NCBI GenBank assembly: GCA_902461085.1
Contig: CABPWH010000041.1
Coordinates: 1 to 17,986, forward strand
Source of the DNA: an uncultured Collinsella sp.
GTDB taxonomy: Bacteria > Actinomycetota > Coriobacteriia > Coriobacteriales > Coriobacteriaceae
Direction of reading: 5' to 3'
Length of the DNA stretch: 17,986 nucleotides
Shown here: positions 1 to 5,775 of the stretch, piece by piece
Layout: every line of letters starts with the position of its first letter
Numbering within the stretch: position 1 is the stretch's first letter
Program-made: the position numbers and the translations under genes
The notes under the pieces: model-generated
Databases searched by the model: none
What the model was told of the DNA's origin: nothing
The model's input: only the letters and a program-made list of their open reading frames with translations

Positions 1-753
1 TGTAGTGCGGCGCTGCTCATCTTGGGCGCCGCCACCCCCCGCCGCTACGGCTTCCGCCTCGCATACGACGGAACGCGAAACGCCACGCTCACCGAGCACC
101 GCATGTTCTCCTCGACCGATTGCCCCGGCGCGTGGCTGCATGCCCGCATGGATCAGCTCGCATCCGAGGTGAACGCGATTCTCGACGGCGGCAGTGCCCC
201 GACCGTCCCGCCATCGGTACCGGCAGAGCAGCCGAGCGCCACCGGCAAGGAGGGTACAGGCTTCAACGGAACCTACCGCTGCACAGTCGATTGTCTGAAC
301 GTCAGAGACGCGCCGGCGCTTTCAGGCTCCGTGGTAGCCTCCTACGGCAAGGGCGAGACAGTCAACCTCGATGACTGGTATTGCATCGCGGACGGCTACG
401 TGTGGGGACGCTACACCAGCGACAGCGGTCATACTCGCTACATCGCCGTCGGCAAGCCCACGGGAGGCTACGACCCGAACGACTACCTCGTGCGCGTCGG
501 CACCGCGCAGGCGCAGACCAGCAACTCGGCGGGAACGTACCGCATCTGCGTCGATGCCCTGAACGTGCGCTCCGGTGCTGGCACCGGCTACTCGACCGTC
601 GCAACCTACCATCGCGGGGAGACTGTGACGCTCGACGGCACGTTCGCATCGGCCGACGGCTACGTTTGGGGCCGCTATACGGGCGGTTCCGGCTACAAGC
701 GCTGGATCGCCGTGGAAACCGCCTCCGGCGAGAAGTACGCAGAGGAGGTGTAG
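1..753 (+). CDS. Phage-type endolysin, C-terminal part: amidase tail plus two SH3b domains (5' partial)
   Basis: The reading frame is open from base 1, so the gene starts upstream of the window; an in-frame TTG at 22 is not a convincing start. The first ~50 residues end in a segment containing EHRMFSSTDCPGAW. This matches the last part of an N-acetylmuramoyl-L-alanine amidase (Amidase_2/PGRP) domain, where the Cys of the TDCPG motif is a usual zinc ligand. A short Pro/Ser-rich linker follows, then two bacterial SH3 repeats encoded at about 268-465 and 532-732. Each has the pattern LNVR, then a GETV turn, then DGYVWGRYT. The two are clearly related and probably arose by duplication. SH3b domains bind cell-wall peptide. 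The protein would cleave the stem peptide from muramic acid, for phage lysis or as a host autolysin. The tiny membrane gene three bases downstream supports a lysis cassette. The zinc histidines and any N-terminal signal lie outside the window. Confidence 0.85.
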   Translation, partial: CSAALLILGAATPRRYGFRLAYDGTRNATLTEHRMFSSTDCPGAWLHARMDQLASEVNAILDGGSAPTVPPSVPAEQPSATGKEGTGFNGTYRCTVDCLNVRDAPALSGSVVASYGKGETVNLDDWYCIADGYVWGRYTSDSGHTRYIAVGKPTGGYDPNDYLVRVGTAQAQTSNSAGTYRICVDALNVRSGAGTGYSTVATYHRGETVTLDGTFASADGYVWGRYTGGSGYKRWIAVETASGEKYAEEV

Positions 754-756
754 GCG

Positions 757-1068
757 ATGCCGTACCCAAGCCCTGCCGACGAAGACCGCAACGGCGGGTG
801 CGGCCCGCTTGTGGCGGCGGTAATCCTGCTGCTCATCGTGTTTGTCGCCGCCTCGTGCGCCAGGCAGGCCATGGGGGCGCAGGACATGACGGTATCGCCC
901 GCGCGAACCGATGGCCCGATTTACGATTTGCCGGATAGCGTGCATCAGGAAATCGTGTGCGATAAGCTCAACCGCGAGTACCTTCTGCTCACGACAGACG
1001 AGGGCGGCGTGTACCTCATGCCGTACCTCGACGAGCACGGTGACCAGGCGATTATGCCGCAAGCCTAG
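757..1068 (+). CDS. Small membrane-anchored protein, DUF6440-like
   Basis: This 103-aa protein starts at an ATG three bases after the endolysin stop, and its ribosome binding site (GAGGAGG) lies inside the end of that gene, so the two are probably translationally coupled. Residues ~1-15 are polar and acidic. Residues ~19-33 form one hydrophobic membrane segment (LVAAVILLLIVFVAA), followed by a Cys. The remaining ~70 residues would be exposed. The C-terminal part (REYLLLTTDEGGVYLMPYLD) resembles the DUF6440 fold seen in small phage and mobile-element proteins, with a late 'PYLDEHG' motif; this is a family-level resemblance recalled without a search. The position beside an endolysin suggests a role in the lysis module, but one transmembrane helix with a long soluble tail is not a typical holin. 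Function unknown. Confidence 0.72.
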   Translation: MPYPSPADEDRNGGCGPLVAAVILLLIVFVAASCARQAMGAQDMTVSPARTDGPIYDLPDSVHQEIVCDKLNREYLLLTTDEGGVYLMPYLDEHGDQAIMPQA

Positions 1069-1156
1069 TGCGTGGTATCCTAAGAAGAACGATCGTTCCG
1101 AACGAGCAGATCTCGGTTCGAGAAGTTGTTCGAACGGGGCACCATTTGAATTGAAG

Positions 1157-1187
1157 AGCCCGTTACCATCGCGGTAGCGGGCTTTTT
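1157..1187 (+). terminator. Rho-independent terminator after the endolysin/DUF6440 pair
   Basis: An 11-bp stem (AGCCCGTTACC pairing with GGTAGCGGGCT, one G-U pair) with the 5-nt loop ATCGC is followed directly by five T. It lies 90 bases after the small membrane gene and ends the phage-like transcript. Confidence 0.88.
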
Positions 1188-1196
1188 GCTACCGAT

Positions 1197-1236
1197 ATGC
1201 CGGGATTCGAACCCGACAGGGTGCGAATCCCGGCAT
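1197..1236. repeat. Near-perfect inverted repeat with tRNA T-arm sequence; possible attachment site
   Basis: Two 18-base arms at 1197-1214 and 1219-1236 are complementary with one mismatch around the 4-base loop GACA. Read on the minus strand, the lower-coordinate arm carries GGGTTCGAATCCCGGCA, the sequence of a tRNA T arm and the start of a 3' acceptor strand. No matching 5' acceptor, D arm or anticodon arm is found beside it, so it is not an intact tRNA. Integrative elements commonly use tRNA 3' ends as attachment sites, and this one lies just beyond phage-like lysis genes, so it may mark an element boundary. There is no T run on either side to make it a terminator. Confidence 0.5.
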
Positions 1237-1264
1237 CATCGCAAGGCCTGTGGGCAAAAAATAG

Positions 1265-1453
1265 CAAATATGAGTACTGTTACCATTTTAGTAACAGCAA
1301 TTTCATGCCTTCAGAAGACGATTTAGACGTCAGGCGTCCTACGGCGGAAGAATTGCAGACGTTTATCGGCTAAGTACTTGGACATATGTTGCGTAACACT
1401 TCATATTTTGCAAATAAGTAATGCTACAGGACTTGTGACAGTACTCATATTTG
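1265..1453. repeat. Widely spaced 19-bp inverted repeat in an AT-rich spacer
   Basis: CAAATATGAGTACTGTTAC at 1265-1283 is complementary to GTGACAGTACTCATATTTG at 1435-1453 at 18 of 19 positions; 16 are continuous. The left copy also overlaps a small local hairpin: CTGTTAC at 1277-1283 pairs with GTAACAG at 1291-1297. The 151 bases between the arms hold no recognised gene. The arms could be terminal repeats of a small non-autonomous element, recombinase binding sites, or a repeated regulatory motif. Confidence 0.6.
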
Positions 1454-1528
1454 ACGTTTTTTGTCCACGCCCCCTTATTGCGTGGGCGAATCAGGTGCAA
1501 AACGGGCTTCAAAGCGTCCTTCGCAAAC

Positions 1529-1560
1529 AAAAACCGGGGCCCGCATGATGCGGACCCCGG
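1529..1560 (-). terminator. Rho-independent terminator of glnN
   Basis: On the minus strand a 12-bp stem (CCGGGGTCCGCA with TGCGGGCCCCGG, one G-U pair) and the 3-nt loop TCA are followed by five T. It begins about 30 bases after the glnN stop codon. Confidence 0.9.
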
Positions 1561-1591
1561 CTCAATACCGTGACGATATGTCAGTTACGCT

Positions 1592-3679
1592 CTACACGTA
1601 GAACAGAATGTCGTCGTAGGTCGGGACCGGCCAGTAGTCGGCGGCCACGATCTCCTCCATGGCATCCACGGCGGCGCGCAGCGTATCCATAGCGGGAACG
1701 ACCTCGTGCGCGTACACGTTGGCCTGCTCCTGACCATCGAGGCCCTCGGCCTTCTGATGCACGGCGTCAAGCGCCTTGATGGAGTCGTTGATGGTGGTGA
1801 TGCCGTTGCAGAGCTTGTTGAGCGTGTTCTGCTCACACTGCATGGCGGCCTCGGCGCCGGCGGCACGAATAGTCTCAAGGCCCTTAGCGACCTTGGTGGC
1901 ATAGGCGGTAATGACCGGGCGATAGGTACGACGCGCCTCGCGAACCATCGTGGTAGCCTCGATGTTCATGAGCTTGTTGTACTTCTCGAGCTTGCAATCG
2001 TAGCGGCACTGGGCCTCGGCCTTGGTCAGAACACCCGTCTCCTCAAAGAGCGCAATGGCCTTATCGGAAACAAAGGCGGGCAGGGCGTCGGCCGTGGTCT
2101 TGTTGTTGGCAAGGCCGCGCTTCTCGGCCTCGACGGGCCACTCATCGGAGTAGCCGTCACCGGAGAACAGGATGCGCTGGTGATCGGTCAGCACCTTCTT
2201 GCAGTATTCGAGCGCGGCGTCCTGGAACTTATCCTCGGGCGTACCCTCAAGCGCGTCGGCGAAGGACTTGAGCGACTTGGCCACGGCGGCATCGAGCACC
2301 AGGTTGGAGTCGGAGACGTTCTGCTCGGAGCCGCAGGCACGGAACTCGAACTTGTTGCCGGTGAAGGCAAACGGGGAGGTGCGGTTGCGGTCGGTGTTGT
2401 CCTGCATCAGCTTGGGCAGGGTATCGGCGCCCAGGTCGAGCACGCCGCGCGTGGCATGGACGGAAGCCTTGCCATCGATGATCTTCTCGACGACCTCGGT
2501 AAGCTGGTCGCCCAGGAAGATGGACATAATCGCCGGAGGAGCCTCGTTGGCGCCCAGACGATGGTCGTTGCCGGCCGAGGCAACAGAGGCACGCAGGAGC
2601 TCCTGATAGTTATCGACGGCCTCAATCACCGCGGTGAGGAAGACGATGAACTGCAGGTTGTCGAGCGGGGTGTCGCCTGGATCGAGCAGATTCTCGGACT
2701 CGGTGCCAAGCGACCAGTTGTTGTGCTTGCCCGAACCATTGATGCCCTCAAAGGGCTTCTCGTGCAGCAGGCAGACCAAGTCGTGGCGGGAGGCGATGAG
2801 CTTCATCTTCTCCATCATGACCAGATTCTGGTCGATGGCCTCGTTGACTTCGCCATAGACGGGGGCAAGCTCATGCTGGCAGGGAGCAACCTCGTTGTGC
2901 TTGGTCTTGGCGGGAATGCCAAGCGCCCACAGCTCATCGTCCAGGTCCTTCATATAGGCCGAGACGGTGGGGCGGATAGCGCCAAAGTAATGCTCCTCGA
3001 GCTCCTGGCCCTTGCAGGGAGCGGCGCCAAAGAGGGTGCGGCCGGTAATGACCAGGTCCTTGCGCTTGCGGTAGGCGTCCTTCTTGATCAGGAAGTACTC
3101 CTGCTCGTCGCCCACGGAAGGAACGACCTTCTTGGGGGTCTTACCGAACAGCGCCAAAACGCGCTTAGACTCACGCGAGAGCGCGGTCATGGAACGCAGC
3201 AGCGGGGTCTTCTTGTCCAGGGCCTCGCCCGTGTAGGAGCAGAAAGCCGTGGGGATGCACAGGACATCGTCCTTGATAAAGGCGGGGCTAGTGGGGTCCC
3301 AAGCGGTGTAGCCACGGGCCTCGAAGGTAGCACGCAGGCCGCCGTTGGGGAAGCTCGAGGCATCGGGCTCGCCCTGGATGAGGTTCTTGCCCGTAAACTT
3401 GGTAATGGCGGTGCCGTCGTGGTTGGGCTCCAGGAAGCTGTCGTGCTTCTCGGAAGTAATGCCCGAAAGCGGCTGGAACCAGTGCGCATAGTGCGTCGCG
3501 CCCTTGGAGATGGCCCAGACCTTCATGGCATGGGCAACGGCGTTGGCCACATCTAGGTCGAGCGGCTCACCGCCCTCGAGGGTTGCAGCAAGGCGCTTCC
3601 AAATGTCCTTGGGGAGGTAGTCCTTCATGACTTCCTCAGAGAACACCATGGTCCCGAAGCGGTCAGTAAGTTCGGCCAT
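1592..3679 (-). CDS. glnN: Glutamine synthetase, type III
   Basis: This 695-aa protein has the length and motifs of type III glutamine synthetase (GlnN), which makes glutamine from glutamate, ammonia and ATP as a large cytosolic dodecamer. Motifs include VGDEQEYFL near residue 190 (catalytic β-strand with metal/glutamate ligands), NEVAPCQHELAPVY near 258-272, GINGSGKHNNWSLGT near 311-325 (ATP/glutamate region) and NRTSPFAFTGNKFEFR near 430-445. The N-terminal ELTDRFGTMVF and the long C-terminal helical extension are typical of type III. The start at 3679 was chosen because AAGGGAG lies six bases upstream and family members begin this way; an in-frame ATG at 3742 lacks such a site. The gene is monocistronic with its own terminator, and metF is divergent. 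An inverted repeat at 3759-3796 in the leader or promoter could be an operator. No adjacent PII or ammonium transporter gene is seen. Confidence 0.96.
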   Translation of the reverse strand: MAELTDRFGTMVFSEEVMKDYLPKDIWKRLAATLEGGEPLDLDVANAVAHAMKVWAISKGATHYAHWFQPLSGITSEKHDSFLEPNHDGTAITKFTGKNLIQGEPDASSFPNGGLRATFEARGYTAWDPTSPAFIKDDVLCIPTAFCSYTGEALDKKTPLLRSMTALSRESKRVLALFGKTPKKVVPSVGDEQEYFLIKKDAYRKRKDLVITGRTLFGAAPCKGQELEEHYFGAIRPTVSAYMKDLDDELWALGIPAKTKHNEVAPCQHELAPVYGEVNEAIDQNLVMMEKMKLIASRHDLVCLLHEKPFEGINGSGKHNNWSLGTESENLLDPGDTPLDNLQFIVFLTAVIEAVDNYQELLRASVASAGNDHRLGANEAPPAIMSIFLGDQLTEVVEKIIDGKASVHATRGVLDLGADTLPKLMQDNTDRNRTSPFAFTGNKFEFRACGSEQNVSDSNLVLDAAVAKSLKSFADALEGTPEDKFQDAALEYCKKVLTDHQRILFSGDGYSDEWPVEAEKRGLANNKTTADALPAFVSDKAIALFEETGVLTKAEAQCRYDCKLEKYNKLMNIEATTMVREARRTYRPVITAYATKVAKGLETIRAAGAEAAMQCEQNTLNKLCNGITTINDSIKALDAVHQKAEGLDGQEQANVYAHEVVPAMDTLRAAVDAMEEIVAADYWPVPTYDDILFYV

Positions 3680-3758
3680 ACGGAACTCCCTTCGTATCGG
3701 CACCGCGTGAGAAGCGGTGTTGATTACTAACGAACGAGTCATAGCTTAGACTCGCCGT

Positions 3759-3796
3759 GTTTCCGCGACATTACCGTTATGTTGCTGTCGCGAAAC
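3759..3796. promoter_or_regulatory. Inverted repeat upstream of glnN; candidate operator
   Basis: GTTTCCGCGACA (3759-3770) pairs with TGTCGCGAAAC (3786-3796), with one bulged base and a 15-base centre. It lies 80-117 bases upstream of the glnN start. On the minus strand a weak -35 (TTGATT) and -10 (ATAACG) would place one arm in the spacer, as expected for a repressor or nitrogen-regulator site. The regulator is not identifiable, and the promoter reading is tentative. Confidence 0.4.
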
Positions 3797-3915
3797 CAAT
3801 CAATGAGGTTACCCTATCGAGGCGGCGTTGCCACCCTCAACAGCCAATCAACTGCATAAATTGCAGACCTCTCTCCATGGTTTAAGGGTAGTCAATTTGG
3901 GATGGAGCTCTATTA

Positions 3916-3941
3916 ACTGGTATTTTGCATCAGATACCAGT
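3916..3941. promoter_or_regulatory. Inverted repeat upstream of metF; candidate operator near a -10-like box
   Basis: ACTGGTAT (3916-3923) and ATACCAGT (3934-3941) form a perfect 8-bp inverted repeat with a 10-base centre. A -10-like TATAGT follows at 3945-3950 without a good -35, and a third copy of the half-site, TGGTATC, is at 4008-4014. The glnN-metF divergent spacer (3680-4105) holds no gene. The repeated TGGTAT half-sites suggest a binding site controlling the methionine operon. The T run after the repeat is too poor for a terminator. Confidence 0.35.
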
Positions 3942-4105
3942 CTTTATAGTCCGTGCCTAGATTAGCCGCTCTGTTATAGAGAAAGCCGATAGCAAGGCAT
4001 CTTTGATTGGTATCCTCAAATAGCGAGTGAAACTCCACCGTGGCACAGTAGTGCTGTAGAATCCTTACAACACATCACACTATTACGTATCTAGAGGAGC
4101 ACGAT

Positions 4106-4978
4106 ATGCGCGTCGACGAGGTTTTTAGGCAGGCAGCATCCCAGGGCACCGCGCCCATTTCGTTTGAGATGTTCCCGCCCAAGGGCGAGCTGACCCTCGA
4201 CACGGCTCGCGAAGTGGCAGGCAATCTGTGCAAGCTTTCGCCGAGCTTTGTCTCGGTCACCTGCTCGGCCGGCGGCTCGGGCAACGGTGCCGCCACCGCC
4301 CCCATCGCGCATATGATTACGAGCGAATTCGACACGCCCTCGGTGGCACACCTTACCTGCGTGGGCCGCTCGCACGCCGATATCGCCGCCAAGATCGACG
4401 AGTATCGCACCGCCGGCGTAGAAAACATCCTGGCCCTGCGTGGCGATCTCCCTGCCGGCGCAACCGAGGACGACAAGCCCGCCTCGGACTACGCCTACGC
4501 CCGCGACCTCATCCCCGAGCTCGTCGACGCCGGCTTTTGCGTGGGCGCCGCAGCCTACCCCGAGGGCCACATTGCCTGTGAGGATCTCAACCTCTCGGTC
4601 GAACACCTCAAGCAAAAACAGGACGCCGGCGCGAGCTTCTTTGTGACGCAGCTCTTCTTTGATAACGAGTGCTTCTACCGTTTTCGCGAGCTTGCCGACA
4701 AGGCCGGCATCACCGTGCCCATTACCGCGGGCATCATGCCGTTTATGGGCAAGTCACAGATCAGCCGCATGGTCTTTATGTGCGGCGCGTCGCTGCCCTC
4801 CCCCGTCATCAAGATTCTCGCCAAGTACGAGAATGACCCCGAGAGCCTGCAGACAGCTGGTGTAGATTATGCAGCCCGCCAGCTTTGCGACCTCAAGGAG
4901 CACGGCGCCGACGGCCTGCACCTGTACACTATGAACCGTCCTGCGATCGCCGCGACCATTATGGAGCGCCTGGGGTAA
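4106..4978 (+). CDS. metF: 5,10-methylenetetrahydrofolate reductase
   Basis: This 290-aa protein matches the usual MetF length (about 290 aa, single TIM barrel, FAD-dependent). It reduces 5,10-methylene-THF to 5-methyl-THF, the methyl donor for MetH, in the cytosol. Visible motifs are ISFEMFPPK at residues 18-26 (Glu21 is the expected catalytic acid), VAHLTCVGRS at 80-89, ILALRGDLP at 108-116 (FAD/folate region), AAYPEGH near 150, and FFVTQLFFD near 185. The start ATG has AGAGGAGC upstream. Its stop overlaps the next gene's ATG by one base (TAATG), so the reactivation-domain gene is translationally coupled. Methyl-THF production, methyl transfer and cofactor repair are thus encoded in one operon. 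Whether the enzyme uses NADH or reduced ferredoxin cannot be read from this sequence. Confidence 0.96.
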   Translation: MRVDEVFRQAASQGTAPISFEMFPPKGELTLDTAREVAGNLCKLSPSFVSVTCSAGGSGNGAATAPIAHMITSEFDTPSVAHLTCVGRSHADIAAKIDEYRTAGVENILALRGDLPAGATEDDKPASDYAYARDLIPELVDAGFCVGAAAYPEGHIACEDLNLSVEHLKQKQDAGASFFVTQLFFDNECFYRFRELADKAGITVPITAGIMPFMGKSQISRMVFMCGASLPSPVIKILAKYENDPESLQTAGVDYAARQLCDLKEHGADGLHLYTMNRPAIAATIMERLG

Positions 4979-5766
4979 TGGAAAAACCGCACATCGATAC
5001 AACCGCTGTCGAAGTGCCGGCCGACCTTGCGTCGCCGGCGCTCTACCGTATCGATGCCGCGCACCATCCCCGTGTCGACCGTGCCGAGATGCTGCGGTAT
5101 CTGGGTTACGGCGGCCAGCAGATTGAGCCCGAACTGTCACGACGTATTGAGCTTGTGGTCGAGCGCCTTGAGCTTGACATTGAGCCCCGTGGCGTGCGCC
5201 GCGTATTTGCCGTCGATGCCACGAGCGTGGACGAGCAGGGCAAGCCTTGCATCCGTCTGGTCGGCACCAATGTTGAGCTGCGAGGTCGTGATATCTATCG
5301 CCACCTTAAGGACGCCCGCCTGGCGGCGCTCATGGCATGTACCCTCGGGATGTCTGCCGAACGCCGTCTGCGAACCACCGGAACCCAGCAACCCCTGGAA
5401 GGCGCCGTGCTCGACGCCGCATGCTCTGCCTATGTAGAAGCCGCCGTCGAGCAGATGGACCAGCAGGTCAAGGCTGCGGCCGCTGCACACGGGCTCGCCG
5501 GCAACTGGCGCTTCAGTCCCGGCTATGGCGACTGCCCGCTCTCTGCCCAGCGCTCGATCGTGGATGCACTCAATGCCACGCGCCTCATTGGATTAACCGT
5601 CACCCCCACCAGCCTGCTCATGCCCACCAAGAGCGTGACCGCTGTGATTGGTCTGTTCGACGGCGAAGTCCACGACGCCCAGAGTCGCCCCACCTGCAAT
5701 ATCTGCCGCATGCGTGAGCACTGCCGCTTCCGCGCCGCCCACACCACCTGCTATTCCAGCCATTAG
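4978..5766 (+). CDS. Stand-alone methionine synthase reactivation-domain protein with a four-Cys tail
   Basis: This 262-aa protein resembles the C-terminal activation (reactivation) domain of cobalamin-dependent methionine synthase, here encoded separately as in Thermotoga and many anaerobes. The key motif is R178-FSPGYGDCP187, equivalent to the SAM-binding R-x-x-x-G-Y-x-x-C-P of MetH, followed by IGLTVTPTSLLMPTKSVTAVIG, which is typical of the domain. When cob(II)alamin forms by oxidation, such domains methylate it with SAM after one-electron reduction. The start at 4978 overlaps the metF stop (TAATG), and the frame upstream of it is antisense-like filler. MetH, nine bases downstream, lacks this domain, so the two proteins should work together. 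The C-terminus has Cys240, Cys243, Cys249 and Cys258 (CX2CX5CX8C), which could bind zinc or an Fe-S cluster. That last point is inference. Confidence 0.88.
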   Translation: MEKPHIDTTAVEVPADLASPALYRIDAAHHPRVDRAEMLRYLGYGGQQIEPELSRRIELVVERLELDIEPRGVRRVFAVDATSVDEQGKPCIRLVGTNVELRGRDIYRHLKDARLAALMACTLGMSAERRLRTTGTQQPLEGAVLDAACSAYVEAAVEQMDQQVKAAAAAHGLAGNWRFSPGYGDCPLSAQRSIVDALNATRLIGLTVTPTSLLMPTKSVTAVIGLFDGEVHDAQSRPTCNICRMREHCRFRAAHTTCYSSH

Positions 5767-5775
5767 GAGCCATCG

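Larger units (their letters stand above)
1188..1528. other. Gene-poor, AT-richer spacer between the phage-like end and glnN
   Basis: Apart from the inverted repeats listed separately, this stretch holds one short ATG reading frame (1305-1373, 22 codons, starting MPSEDDLDVRR and ending in ELQTFIG). It has no ribosome binding site and may be the tail of a decayed gene, since its frame stays open upstream to about 1233. A 6-bp hairpin (CCACGC 1465-1470 with GCGTGG 1480-1485) lies near the glnN side. The base composition is clearly lower in GC than the flanking genes, which fits an element junction. Confidence 0.5.

Noticed and set aside
1190..1300. A complete tRNA gene on the minus strand
   Set aside because: Only a T-arm-like segment is present. 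No complementary 5' acceptor strand, D arm or anticodon arm can be placed next to it.
1305..1373. A 22-aa peptide in the spacer before glnN
   Set aside because: No ribosome binding site; the frame is open upstream without a start, so it looks like a chance or decayed frame. Described under the spacer instead.
1706..3556. A 616-codon plus-strand open frame opposite glnN
   Set aside because: It mirrors the strongly conserved glutamine synthetase frame and has no ribosome binding site or recognisable domain.
3940..4105. A SAM or cobalamin riboswitch in the metF leader
   Set aside because: No conserved B12-box, S-box core or anti-terminator/terminator pair could be found; only short inverted repeats are present.
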